Shown here: one piece after another, positions 40,816-51,544 of the stretch
How the letters are laid out: each line of letters begins with the position of its first letter
Numbering within the stretch: position 1 is the stretch's first letter
From: Dendrolimus kikuchii
Lineage: Eukaryota; Arthropoda; Insecta; Lepidoptera; Lasiocampidae
NCBI GenBank assembly: GCA_019925095.2
Contig: CM034389.1
Location: forward strand, 3,122,001-3,186,000
Reading direction: 5' to 3'
Length of the DNA: 64,000 bases
The notes under the pieces: model-generated
The model's input: only the letters and a program-made list of their open reading frames with translations
Told to the model about the DNA's origin: nothing
The model's database searches: none
Translations under genes and position numbers: made by a program

Positions 40816-40949
40816 GTGAGTACCTGGCTTAAGAGTACGAATCACGACCAGTCTCATCTATCGGCCGGTCCTCGATTCTAATACGTTGACTCGAAGCAAT
40901 CGAAAAATATCGATTGTTTGAAGGGGGTGACCCGTATAGGGGGTGGAGG

Positions 40950-41125
40950 AGCGAGATGGAATGCTCCTCCGTCTTAAAGGATGATCTTCCAGCGAGGCTA
41001 GTGTTCTTCCTCGCAGGCCTAGGCCCATCTGTTATAGTTTAAATGTTGTATATATTCTTTGTATGTTTCGGGAAACGTTTGTGACATCAGTTATTGCACA
41101 GCGCCATCTATTGGCTTGTAAGTGT
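40950..41125. repeat. Dispersed repeat AA, copy 2
   Basis: About 80% like 24,260-24,455 by eye, ending in the CAGCGCCATCTATTGG motif in both. Confidence 0.65.
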
Positions 41126-41508
41126 TCCACTACATGTTCAATCGAGTGGCGACTCAATTGTGCTAATTGTGTGTCTATTGCAATTTTATGGATGTTTAAA
41201 AAATCCCGGAACATCCGATCGCTATCCTAAAGGTGTGTAATAATCCCCCTCCTAAACCATCCATCATCATCAACACCAACTGGAAATTTTTCATGTCACA
41301 ACAACTAAACAATAAATTATAACACCACACAAAGTCACAAACACATAACTAACAATAAAACTTATACACATACTCAAACCTACGCGCACTACCATCGCAT
41401 TGCATTACACGCACACTCCACAAACAAACCAAGACACACAAAGAGCCTAAAAATTAATAACCCAGGCACAGAAAAGAAAAAAACAACACACATGGCACTA
41501 GATAGGAC
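41126..41508. other. No recognisable feature
   Basis: AC-rich low-complexity tendency at 41,330-41,480; no gene or repeat class recognised. Confidence 0.45.
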
Positions 41509-41514
41509 TATATA

Positions 41515-41800
41515 TAAGTATAGATATAAGGCCAACACTGCACATGCACTTCCTCACAACACCAGCATGTAACAGATACACTCTACATTAGTATAAGTTT
41601 AGTATTAAAATTAGAATAATTTAATATAATAAGTTATTATTAAGGTACACCAAAACAGAAAAATTACTACATATAATGTCACATACACTAACAAAAATAG
41701 ACAATAAGCGTGTACGGAGTCTCAAATTTTTCATAGAAATTAAGTATTAAAAAAGGGTACGGAACTCGAGTCCGTAGAGATATATATAATAATAAAAAAA
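41515..41800 (+). mobile_element. Retroposon K, copy 3
   Basis: Nearly identical to copy 1 from ATAAGGCCAACACTGCACAT to GAGTCCGTAGAGATA, tail (AATA)n. Confidence 0.75.
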
Positions 41801-41982
41801 TAAATATTAAAAAAATACGAAGGAGGTCTCAAAAAATTAATGTAGTTAATGAGGTTGCACTTATCTATGTAGCCACGCTGCTAAACGTGGAACATACTTA
41901 TAGTGTTGTCTACAATTATAGGACTTGATTTGACATTTTGAGCATCACATCTGTATTGTCTTAGAATCCTTTCTACGCATAC

Positions 41983-42256
41983 AGAGAGTTTTTGGCGGGA
42001 ACTGAAAGGGGACGTTGTGCTGTGCAGTTTTATTTTCTAAAAATGTCTAAAATCTCTCTAAAATGAACAATAGTTGTAGGATATTGATAGTTTTTGTGTA
42101 GTAATTATGTGTTTTTGTGAGAAATGTGAACTGTATAGTCAAATGTGGCCTTTCGAGTTTTCACAAGAACTTCGTTATACGGCGTCGATTGTAGCCTACA
42201 ATACAATTGCGCCTGGCTTAAAGACCTAGTTGCCGAGCCATAAACACAAAAAAAAA
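41983..42256 (+). mobile_element. Retroposon M, copy with 10-bp target-site duplication
   Basis: CTACGCATAC at 41,973-41,982 and 42,257-42,266. Starts AGAGAGTTTTTGGCGGGAAC, ends in a 9-base A-run. An internal ~40 bp is missing compared with 45,954-46,268. Confidence 0.83.
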
Positions 42257-42616
42257 CTACGCATACCCGACGTCGTTTGTTCTTAAACTTGTAACATAAG
42301 CGTTTTTTTGTACCCACATCTGTATGAGGATCCGAACATCGTAGCGTTCCAGCTACGCGCTATTCTTTTCTTATGTTAAGAGCTTAGGAAATTGTCTACA
42401 TAAATTCTGTGGGAAATAACCTAAGACTTACGTTGCTGTCCCACGTGAAGGCTCGGTTTTTGTATTAAAGACTCCAATGCCTAGGAAGTTCAAGCAGAAG
42501 ACTGATCATGTTTTACGATTGTAGATCATGTAACTCAACAGCGATGTTCGACCCAGTGTTACAGATCTGAAATATGGTCGCAACTATTTGCAACACCAAT
42601 AAGATCATGTAATTTA
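42257..42616. other. No recognisable feature
   Basis: Nothing recognised beyond the right target-site duplication of element M. Confidence 0.45.
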
Positions 42617-42900
42617 TATCCGTGCTTGAACTGTCGTAAGAGGCGACAAAACAACCCACAGCCAGGTGGTAGGGCATTTGCCCGACTGGATGGCTACCAC
42701 CCCTGGTCTAAAGTATGTCGCCATAACAACTTTGAGTTGTGTTCCGGCATTAGTGACCAGGTTCCAGTCTCACTTAAGAGAGCAGCAGCGCATTTGTAGC
42801 ACCTTCGCTGTTACAAATGTCCATAGGCGATGGTAGCCGCTTTTCATCAAGTGAGCCGTCTGCCTGTCTGCTAAACTCGTGCAATAAAAAAATAAAAAAT
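42617..42900 (+). mobile_element. SINE-like family A, copy 16
   Basis: Both ends present; the GC-rich hairpin (about 38 bp) is deleted between CCGTGCTTGAA and CTGTCGTAAGAGG. Confidence 0.78.
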
Positions 42901-43985
42901 ACGTGTCGATGCAACTTGAAAGATCTGATTCGCTACGATGATCACATGGATCAATATATTATCACTTATCAGTCTTCAGCTTTATAACTTTTAAATTTGT
43001 TTCTCTTTGTAACTGATTTTTCGATGTGATAATCAGTAAGAGGCCAGGCCTATAGTGATACAGATAAATTATTAGCATACTTAACAAATATACATATGAA
43101 GATCACACCTTATTAAAGAAGTATTATACAAATGTATATAATTGTTCTGTGCAAATAAATAACATTTGCGAAGCATCTGTTAAAAGATATTATGATTTAT
43201 GCCTAGTTTACATTCAGCCACACCCGCTGCTTCTTGCACAGCCGAAAATAATTCTATGCATTTTGCACTCGACGTCGAAATAGTTGCAGTTTCGGCGCTG
43301 TGACTACTAAGTTTACCTTATTATACGAATGTTTTGACTAGTTACAAAACCTAAAAATCGTAATAGTAGAAAATGGTTGATGATATAATTTATTAGTAGC
43401 TTTAGTATATTAATAGCTGATTAATTTCCAGTAAGCAGTATGTAAAGACGTGATCGCGCTTACGCTGCTTATCTTTAACTTCTGCTCAGCCTCTCTAGAT
43501 AAGTACTAATGAAAATGTATGGGAATGTCATAATACCTATCGTCTTACTTATAATCTTTCTTAAATTTTAAGAAACTGCTCAGCACTAATTAGTGAAGAT
43601 CTCACCCATAAACTCCTCTTAAGGATAAAAGGTCGTAAAGTAACTCATAAATAACTGTCAAAAATAACCGACAACGCGAGGTAGTTTAAGAGACTGTGAC
43701 CATTAGTGTAACAATATGTCATACCTATATATTTGCTATTCTATTCGTTTATCGCTAATGCCACTTATCTACAGGGGCTGAAACTGACAACTAGAGGAGT
43801 GTAGGTCAGCAGTAGCAACAGTGGCAGAATACATGCTGTGTTTACATACTCGCTTTCCTGCCCACTGCCTCAGAAGTAGACTAATGTAAACGTACGATTG
43901 AACAGCTCCGGATCTTGGATTTTTTTTCAGGCGGGGGGGGGGGGAGCAAAAACTGTATAATGCCGTCCCCGCTCTCCTATATTTT
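42901..43985. other. No recognisable feature (1.1 kb)
   Basis: The longest stretch without a repeat or frame I can assign. It may be single-copy host sequence. A G-run at 43,934-43,944 and short AT-rich tracts are the only low-complexity parts. Confidence 0.45.
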
Positions 43986-43986
43986 A

Positions 43987-44170
43987 GTCGAGCACACCTT
44001 CTATAATCATGAGGAGTTTTTATCCCATAATATGACATAATTTTTAATTTCATTAATGACCTGTGAATTTAATTGATGTAGAAATTGACGTGTAACTTTG
44101 TTATGAACATGCATGCGGTCTATTTAAAACACGGCTCAGGAAATGGTTAGTCGAGCACACCTTCTATGGA
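43987..44170. repeat. Pair of 19-20-bp direct repeats
   Basis: AGTCGAGCACACCTTCTAT occurs at about 43,988 and 44,152, bracketing ~145 bp. It may mark an insertion with a long target duplication or a local duplication at the 5' edge of the following LINE. Confidence 0.6.
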
Positions 44171-45940
44171 ACTTGGTTGAGGACGATCATTTCCAAATTA
44201 AACAGCCAATACTTTTACACAGTTGGCTACGCCGACGACATCACCATACTAAATGTAGGTAATAATGCCAGCATGGTGTGTGATAGGTTACAGGCAGCCC
44301 TGCGCGTAATGGAGAAGTGGTGCAACGATTGAACTCTCTGTCAACCCACAGAAAACGCAGGTTGTTCTCTTTACAAATAAGAGAGTCTTAGGTAATTACA
44401 GACTACCGACCCTCTTTGGAACTACACTTCAGTTATCGAATGAGGTCAAATATCTGGGGATAACCCTAGACAACAAGTTAAACTGGAGCAGCCATGTTGA
44501 CAATAAAGTCAACGCATCCAGTGTGACCTTATGGCAATGCCGTAGGATGATTGGTAAGCGTTGGGGACTTCATCCCAAACTCTTTCTATGGCTCTATACA
44601 GCTGTGGTTAGACCTATGCTAACTTATGGCTCTGTGGTTTGGTGGACAAGGACTAAGCTTGCGACCTGCACGGCCAAACTTCAGAGACTACAAAGGCAAG
44701 CGTGCTGCGCTGTGACGGGTTGTATGAGGACAACGCCCACCGCGGCCCTAGAAATAGCTCTTAGCATCCCTCCACTGCACCTGTTTGTACAACAAGAGGC
44801 AGCAATGGCGACCCTAAGATTAAAACACCTGAAAACACTTAGGTTTGACAAGGTAAGACATTTCAGCATTCTCTCGGAAGCCTGGTCCAACTCACCTTTG
44901 GTGGAAGCGGTCAGTGACAGAATAGAGAAAGCTTTCATTTTCGACAAAAAATACAAGGTTGAACTCGTGGAAGGTAACGACAGTTATCTTTCCCATCATG
45001 AGCTTAGCCTCTACACTGATGGGTCAAAGACTAGCTCGGGCTCAGGCACGGGAGTCTTCTCGGAAGACCTAAATATTAACATATCCGAGCCCCTGGGTAA
45101 GTTTAATACAGTATATCAAGCAGAGTGCATGGGCATTCTGCTTGCAGCTAAAGCAATCGTTGCTAGAGATGTCAATGATCACAGTATCAGAATACTCTCG
45201 GATAGCAGGTCGGTACTACAAGCCCTTAGTAGCAGGGTTATTTATTCAAATTTAATATACGAATGCCACTCGGCTCTAAACGAGGCGGCAGGTAAGAACA
45301 ATACCTTGACCCTTCAATGGATCAAAGGACACAGTGGTGCCCGAGGTAATGATGCGGCAGATCAACTAGCAAGGAGAGGTTCCGAAACCCAACCAGTTGG
45401 ACCAGAGCCTTTCCTGCCTTTGCCACACAGTTGGTTTAGAAACTACATAAATCAAAGGACAAGGGCACTACATCAACAACTTTGGGACAACCTGGAGGAT
45501 TGCAGGCAAGCCAAGCTGGCAATGCCTCGGCTAAACCTGCATTTCTCCAGGAATATCTTAAAGCTCAGTCGGTCCCGGCTGAGGCTAGTTATTAGTGCAG
45601 CCACTGGACATGGCAATTTTAACAGACATCTTTTTAATATAGGTGTCACTGACAGCCCCCTGTGCAGAGCATGCTTGGAGGAAGAAGAAACAGCCGCCCA
45701 TGTCCTGCTTGAATGCGGAGAGGTGGCCCAATACAGGGCGAAGTATCTGGACGCCCCAGGTAGCCTCCGAGAAGTCTTCAGTAACGTCAAGAAGCTGGTG
45801 GACTTCCTGGAGGAGCTGGGCTGGATGGAGTAAACCCTCATCCACCCTCGCACGCAAAATAGGCGCTTTGTCGTCGAGTTGCGGAAACCGCCCGTTCGCA
45901 GAAGAAGTATTCGGAAGTTATCATCTTCAGTATCATCTAA
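44165..45940 (+). mobile_element. RNase H-bearing LINE, 5' truncated
   Basis: Starts within the RT domain (WNLVEDD region), carries a long open frame to 45,833 and a ~110 bp 3' stretch before an independent element M. The combination of RT, RNase H and a terminal CCHC zinc motif places it among the I/LOA-like or related RNase H LINEs. Confidence 0.8.
44331..45833 (+). pseudogene. LINE RT C-terminus plus RNase H
   Basis: Upstream in another frame lies YTVGYADDITILNVGN (RT catalytic YADD at about 44,226); a 1-2 base deletion near 44,329 shifts the frame, so the polyprotein is broken. From 44,331 the frame is open for 500 residues: ELSVNPQKTQVVLFTNK, YLGITLDNKLNWSSHV, RPMLTYGSVVWW (RT thumb). 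Counting from the ATG at 44,523, the RNase H domain spans about 160-285 with catalytic Asp166 (LYTDGSK), Glu201 (YQAECMGIL), Asp227 (ILSDSRS) and the WIKGHSGARGNDAADQLAR block with His270 and Asp277. Near the end CRACLEEEETAAHVLLEC gives a C-x2-C-x8-H-x4-C zinc knuckle. In the family, RNase H removes the RNA template during retrotransposition. Confidence 0.88.
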
Positions 45941-45953
45941 CAAAGCCGAATAC

Positions 45954-46268
45954 AGAGTTTTTGGCGGGAACTGAAAGGAGATGTGCTGTGCAGTTTTATT
46001 TTTAAAAATGTGTAAAATTACTCTAAAATGAACAATAGTTGTAGGATATTGATAGTTTTTGAGTAGTTATGTGTTTTGCGAGAAATGTGAACTGTAAAGT
46101 CAAATGTGGCCTTTTGAGTTGTCACAAGAACTCCGTTGAATGGCACTAGCTGATAACCTACAGTTCAGCTGTGCTACACATAGGTTTTAAGAAAATGAAG
46201 AAACTACATTGAATCTAAGATCTGGCTTAAAGGCCTAGTTGCCAAGCCATAAAATCCAAAAAAAAAAA
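45954..46268 (+). mobile_element. Retroposon M, full-length copy next to the LINE
   Basis: CGAATAC at 45,947-45,953 and 46,269-46,275 shows that this is a separate insertion, not the LINE's own 3' UTR. Starts AGAGTTTTTGGCGGGAACTG, ends in a 10-base A-run; 315 bp. Confidence 0.83.
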
Positions 46269-46395
46269 CGAATACCGAAGTCATAGAAAAAGAATACATA
46301 AGAGGGACAGTCTCTTAGTAAAAAACAAACTCTGCAAACATAGTTGGCGCGGCCAAACCATTTTTATTTTTTATACAAAATCACAATTAAAACTT

Positions 46396-46546
46396 AAGCC
46401 TTAAGAACAGACGAGCGTGCATGACAAGAGTTATGAATGTCAAAGAAGCAAGTGAGGTGTGTAAGAATAAGCCTAAATGGCGCTCTGTTGTTCGTGCCTA
46501 CCCCGCAAGGGAACTGGCGTGAAGTTATGTATGTATGTATGTATGT
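46396..46546 (+). mobile_element. RTE LINE 3' end (family B), copy 11
   Basis: ACAATTAAAACTT at 46,383-46,395 and 46,547-46,559, a perfect 13-bp target-site duplication. Confidence 0.88.
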
Positions 46547-46687
46547 ACAATTAAAACTTTTTATTTTTACTACAATTAAAAATTAAAAAAATTAACTTTT
46601 AATTTTATTATAGGCACTGCTTTTAATTATAGATTTCTAAGTTCGTGCAATAGTTAAATTAATTATTAATGGCATAATAAATCATGC

Positions 46688-47199
46688 CCAAGGAGCGCTG
46701 GCAGAAGGTCACGGCATGCTACACTCAATGACATTACCCGTCGGTCTCTTGTTACCGCCGGGGCACCAGCTGTTCTTGAACCAAATGGGCTGTGCCGCGA
46801 CGATGGCAAGAGACCAGATAGAAAGTCGTTGGTGCCATGGAAGATGGGACGCCCCGTAGTATGGGACGCAACTTGTGTCGATACTTTGGCGGCGTCCCAT
46901 CTTCCAGACACAGCCGAGGCTGCTGCTGCACACCAGGAGGCCCTGAAATGTCGCAAATATGTGTCTATTGGTAGTGGGTACGTATTTGTGGCTTTCGGGG
47001 TCGAGACCCTGGAGCCGTGGGGGCCTGGAGCTCATCACTAGGAGTCTAATTGAGGTCTCGCGTGACCAAAAGGCTGGCTTGCACCTAGGCCCTAGGCTAG
47101 GGCAACGAATTAGCGTTGCCATCCAACGCCGAAAAGCGGCCAGCATATTGGGCACGCTCCCCGCCGACAGCGATTTGGAGTCAATTTTTTATTTATAGA
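46688..47199 (+). pseudogene. Family E protein, second long copy
   Basis: Reads [94 protein letters not shown], then a frameshift near 47,035 and a duplicated CTAGGC; the end (GQRISVAIQRRKAASILGTL, LESIFYL, stop) is in another frame. Same order as the copy at 37,256. Confidence 0.72.
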
Positions 47200-47243
47200 T
47201 TTATATAATTTTGTAAGTATAGCTTTAAAAAATTATATTATTA

Positions 47244-47769
47244 ACCCGATCCCAGAGCCAGCTACCGATTCCAATTGCAAATCTAAACCATCCGGGTACC
47301 CACTCAAACACACAAAAACAAAATCACCAAAACCGCTCCAGGTGCTTAGGAGGATTCCAGAACCCGATCGCAGCGCCACCTACCGGTTCTAATTGTGAAT
47401 CTAAAAGAGTAATATATATTTTTTTTATTCTAAGTCATGACAAAATGAGATTAAAAATCTTGCCAAAAAATTAAAGTTTATAATTAACAACGTTTTGACC
47501 AGGGGTTGATCGTAGCAGGGGTGAAAATTCACGGTTACACGAATGTCTGTATGTTGTATCATAAAAAAATAGAAATTAAAATTTTTGTCTAAAAAATAAA
47601 AAAATAAATTTAGAGGTGGACTACCCCTAACATTTAGGGGGATGAAAAATAGATGTTGGCCGATTCTCATAGATACCGGATAAGCACAAAAAATTTCATC
47701 AAAATCGGTCAAGCCGTTTCGGAGGAGTATGGCAACGGAAACTGTGACACGAGAATTTTATATATTAGA
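47244..47769 (-). mobile_element. Helitron relative flanked by long direct repeats
   Basis: 5' end at the right (inverse A|TCTAATATATAAAATTCTCG). The left half holds two minisatellite units of the type at 3.6-4.1 kb. The sequence at 47,205-47,243 recurs at 47,769-47,804 outside the element. The CTAG 3' end is missing. Confidence 0.6.
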
Positions 47770-47867
47770 TAATTTTGTAAGTATAGCTTTATTTATATTA
47801 TTAATATGTAGTGAAAATAGATTAAAACTTTCAATCGATATATTATTATTACAACATAATATTTTCT

Positions 47868-48200
47868 TAAGTTTTCTCGACTAGTATAAATAATAAAATT
47901 ACTTTTTAACGGTTTTATGCGCGGTAATTGATTTGATTTTTTATAATTCCGTTTGAAGAGCATGTTCGGTACTTTATAGCAGCCGTGATCACAAAAAAAA
48001 ACATCGAAAAAAAACAATGCGTATTGTTAAAGTTTTATTTAGTTACTTAGTTGGCGGTAGACTCAATACTTCAACAATACTCAATGACACTGGACATCTT
48101 CGTCTTCCGTGATCGCGGCTGTTAAAAAGTGGCCGACACGTTGGAATTACAAATATCAAATAAACTACAATGCAAGAAAACGTTAAAACGTTGTTTGTAT
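47868..48200. mobile_element. Family D foldback element, diverged copy
   Basis: Left arm TTTTCTTAAGTTTTCTCGAC...TTTTAACGGTTTTATGCGCGG; right arm CAAATATCAAATAAACTACA...AACGTTAAAACG is its inverse. The centre is reduced to about 20 bp. Confidence 0.55.
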
Positions 48201-48224
48201 TGTATTCTGCTCATACTTTTTCCC

Positions 48225-48375
48225 TCAAGACTATAAGTTAGAATATTTGAAAGTCCCAGCTATCACCGTCTCAATATGGGTAAGGTGCCCAGAAGAGCTT
48301 GTTCGGTACTTATTGACAATACGCTGGATCGCCATCGACCGAAAACATCGTTGGCCGAGGTTTATAGCAAAAGAG
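48225..48375 (-). pseudogene. Family E fragment, copy 8 (degenerate)
   Basis: The minus strand matches copy 4 at DNA level: GCGATCCAGCG, 'cttctgggc.ccttacccatat.gacggtgat', ACTTATAGTCTTGAGGG. The frame is broken. It abuts the family D element. Confidence 0.55.
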
Positions 48376-48484
48376 CACAATAAACAATTCAAAAAACAAA
48401 TTTTTATGTAAATTGCTTTAAAATGGAAAAGATAACTTTGAAATATATAAAACTCATATTTTTTGTAGTTGTTTTTTTTTACAA

Positions 48485-48830
48485 TTAAATATACATACAT
48501 ACATACATAACTTCACGCCAGTTCCCTTGCGGGGTAGGCACGAACAACAGAGCGCCATTTAGGCCCATTCTTACACATCTCACTTGGTTTTTTCGACGTT
48601 TCGGCCACTTGTCATGCACAGTGGCCGTGATCTTACGGCTCCTGACAAAGATGTCAAGTAGTCAACGATCAATTTGATCATGGAAGTTTTATTTAGCCTA
48701 CCACCAACTTGTTAATTTTAATTTTGTTTATGGTTATTATTTAATCTATGGGAGCCTAATCTAATTTACTACCGCTTCGCAACATGTTATGTGGCTTCGT
48801 CGCGAAGACTTAAGAAAATATTATCATAAA
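48485..48830 (-). mobile_element. Mosaic of RTE family B and family D
   Basis: From 48,485 to 48,586 it is family B; from about 48,690 to 48,830 it is family D. Between them, 48,587-48,690 alternates in blocks of 8-24 bp between the two unrelated families while keeping the family B spacing. See findings; an assembly-consensus artefact is likely. Confidence 0.75.
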
Positions 48831-48850
48831 AGCTATTTATTTATTTATTT

Positions 48851-49160
48851 TATCCGTGCAGGAACGGAGAAAGAATACAAGCTCCTGCAGCCCGGCGGCC
48901 TGTCGTAAGAGGCGACTAAACAACCCACAGCTAGGTGGTAGGGTATTTGCTCGACTGGATGGGGACCACCCCTGGTCTAGAGTATGCCGCCATAACAACC
49001 TTGTGTTGTGTTCCGGCATTAGTGACCAGGTTCTAGTCCCTTTAAGAGAGCAGCAGCGCATTTGTAGCACCCTTGGTGTTGCAAATGGCCATAGGCGATG
49101 GTAATCGCTTTCCATCAAGTGGGCCGTCTGCCTGTCTGCTGAACTCCTGCAATAAATATA
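48851..49160 (+). mobile_element. SINE-like family A, copy 17 (full length)
   Basis: Full length, with the tail replaced by (AT)n. Confidence 0.8.
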
Positions 49161-49315
49161 TATATATTTCGTTTTTTCCTGTGTAAAAGATACAAAATTA
49201 TATAGTCTAACTTTATGGGTTTTATGTAATTTAAACTTTATTTTTTTAATATGGACACACACTTTAATTTTATTAATATAATTAAAAATTATTAGTGTAT
49301 CTGTTTTTGAGTACA

Positions 49316-49900
49316 TCATCATCATCATCATCCGAGCGTTAATTCCCGGTTGCGTTCGGAGCGTTCACTCCGACGCCCAGGGTCCGCTTTCCTACTTTTT
49401 CTACTCAACTTCGCGCGGTCTTCAGCATCCCCCGTTTAGAGACCTACGCATGTTATCCTTCACAACGTCAAGCCAACATTTCTTGGGCCTTCCCCTTCGA
49501 CCGGGACCTGGCGGAGGCGGCATGGGTAGACATTTGTCCCCCACATAATTATCCGGTCTCCGTAAAACGTGGCCGTACCAACGTAAGCGACACTCTTGCA
49601 GTTTGTCTGCTATGTCACGGACATGAAGACTGCCGCGGATGCGGGAGTTCCTGACCGGGTCTTTCCGCGTCACTCCACACATCTTCATCAGCATCAGTTC
49701 TTGCTTATGTCGCTCAAGTACAGGCCACGCTTCACTGCCATACAAAAGGACAGGTCTAATGATGGATTTATAGACCTGTCCTTTTAATTTAACCGGCATA
49801 TTGGGGTCACAAATGACACCTGTCATCTCACGCCACTTGGCCCAAGCTGCTGTGATACGGGCCTTGACGTCGTGGTCGATATCCCCGGATGAGTTTGAGT
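49316..49900 (-). mobile_element. RTE LINE 3' end, third family
   Basis: (ATC)n at the left is the (GAT)n 3' tail; the coding region lies at 49,422-49,898. 5'-truncated. Confidence 0.78.
49422..49898 (-). pseudogene. RTE LINE protein C-terminus, third family
   Basis: About 155 residues open on the minus strand, beginning DIDHDVKARITAAWAKWREM and ending SLNGGC. Landmarks: KSIIRPVLLYGSEAW, KMCGVTRKDPVRNSRIRGSL, LRWYGHVLRRPD, and a proline-rich linker before GRRGRPKKCWLDVVKDNMRR. That is the usual order after the RT domain of RTE LINEs. Compared with relatives, some residues between HKQELM and KMCGV appear lost. No catalytic domain is present. It differs from families at 17,656 and B. Confidence 0.8.
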
Positions 49901-50209
49901 AGGTATATCATAATTATTTATTTTCCTGTATTATGATCCTTAATAAATCTAAACTAATGTAACAGCGGCCTTGCACTTGCATTTTGCGTTGCAATTGCAT
50001 AATCAACTTTTTCACCCTTACAACCGGGTTATCTAGTGAAAAAAGATTAACGTTTACTTAGTTATGTAACAGAATTAACAATTAATTAATGTTATCAGGA
50101 TTAAATAAAAAAAACCTACTATCAGTGAAAATATCGGACAATTTCCGCATATATTCGTAAGTCGCCACTTTTTCTTGTTTAGTTTTCTGTATACTATCAA
50201 AGTGTGAAG
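49901..50209. other. No recognisable feature
   Basis: Apparently non-repetitive. A pyrimidine-rich stretch ending TTTCTTGTTTAG at 50,182 could be a splice acceptor. Confidence 0.35.
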
Positions 50210-50292
50210 ATGTCACAGTGCCCATTAAGGCGGTTCAGGAAAAATCCTGTGATCAAAGTGGTGTTTTATGGAGCCAAGACCTACCGGAAACA
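50210..50292 (+). CDS. Possible short host exon or 28-codon frame
   Basis: ATG at 50,210 opens MSQCPLRRFRKNPVIKVVFY followed by GAKTYRK; the frame meets CA|GTAAGTAT, a strong splice donor at 50,293, just before an in-frame TAA formed by the donor itself. The sequence matches no repeat in the window, and a SINE sits 30 bp into the would-be intron. I do not recognise the protein. Chance remains likely. Confidence 0.25.
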
Positions 50293-50323
50293 GTAAGTAT
50301 TTCTTATTTGTTTATAAAGATGA

Positions 50324-50608
50324 TTTTTTTTTAATGCAGGAGATCAGCAAACAGGCAGACAGCCCACTTGATTGAAAGCGGTTATCATCGCCTATGGACA
50401 TTTGCAACACCAAAGTTGCTACAAATGCGCTGCTGCTCTCTTAAGGGAAACTGTAACCTGGTCATTAATGCCGGAACACAACTCAAGGTTGTTATGGCGA
50501 GATAATTTAGACCAGGGGTGGTAGCCATCCAGTTGGGCAAATGCCCTACCACCTGGCTGTGGGTTGTTTTGTCGCCTCTTACGACTTACGCCGTTCCTGC
50601 ACGAATGA
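50324..50608 (-). mobile_element. SINE-like family A, copy 18
   Basis: Both ends present; the GC-rich hairpin is lost between CTTACGAC and CGTTCCTGCACG. Confidence 0.78.
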
Positions 50609-50639
50609 TAATTTTGTTATGCTAATAATATTATTTTAT

Positions 50640-51060
50640 GTCCTTAAAAACCACGGACCATAAACATGATGCGGACTTTTGGAGGGCTTTCATGGGGCCA
50701 TGGTAAGGCCAACACGTAGAGGCCCGTAGACAAATTTAATGTAAATGTGGCGTGACACTGAGCAACGATTAACCCTGTCTACACCATATAAAATGCACCC
50801 AATGACAAGCCCGGGTCAGTGTAGGATTATTGTAAGAAAATGGTACGGAGTTATTGGGATGAACTCCTAGTGGAACTAGGGATCTGGGGAATATGGGAAA
50901 ATGGGCAGACGGTGACTCGCCACTCCCTGCATGGGCCCCTAAAAAAATGCCGTACGAGGTTGGCGAGGGGTAACATGGGTGTGAGTGGCTAAGGGGTGGG
51001 CTGCAGGTTCACCGAGGCTACTTCCGACGTTAGTAATAATAACATTTATTATTAAGGTTC
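50640..51060. other. Unassigned, possibly a LINE 3' UTR with (TAA)n end
   Basis: Moderately GC-rich, no repeat partner in the window, ends GACGTTAGTAATAATAACATTTATTATTAAGG. The (TAA)n end and lack of frame suggest a non-LTR 3' end. Confidence 0.3.
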
Positions 51061-51335
51061 AGACATGGGATTGCTACCTTTTTTTGAAGAAAATATAGTA
51101 TTTTTCTTTAAAGCTGTAAAATTATGGTACTTTTGGGAAATATCGCGGAAAAGTAGACATTGAATTTTCATTATTTATTTTCTATTATTTTTTTCATTAT
51201 TGAATTTTTCATGTGTGTTTTTCACTACTTTTGGCTTTGGCCAGCACAGATTAATTTATTTTTTCAAAATAATCATCATAAAAATCAGAACAAAAAGCGT
51301 GATAATTGAAGTACATCAAGTATTATATTATCTTA

Positions 51336-51544
51336 CTAGCTGTCCCGGCAGACGTTGTTCTGCCCTGAAGAAATAAAACTTAGAACCCGATTGCAGCGCC
51401 ACCTACCGGGTCCAAATGTAACCTATCCTATCTTTCAAGTTGGATCAAACTGCACACGGTGTGAAAATTTGATTAAAATCGGTCAAGTAGTTTAGGAGTC
51501 CATTGAGGACAAACATTGTGACACGAGATTTATATATATTAAGA
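51336..51544 (-). mobile_element. Non-autonomous Helitron, complete
   Basis: Inverse reads A|TCTTAATATATATAAATCTC...TCTGCCGGGACAGCTAG|T with a GGCAGA/TCTGCC hairpin near the end. Close relative of 12,974-13,205, lacking its palindrome. Confidence 0.82.

Noticed and set aside
42901..43985. Possible single-copy gene in the longest repeat-free stretch
   Set aside because: No frame over about 60 codons with plausible splice sites could be supported.
43769..44053. 94-codon minus-strand frame with a proline/arginine-rich stretch
   Set aside because: Spans a G-run and has no recognisable motif or codon pattern.
45834..46268. Single long 3' UTR for the RNase H LINE
   Set aside because: The CGAATAC duplication around 45,954-46,268 shows that most of it is an independent element M.
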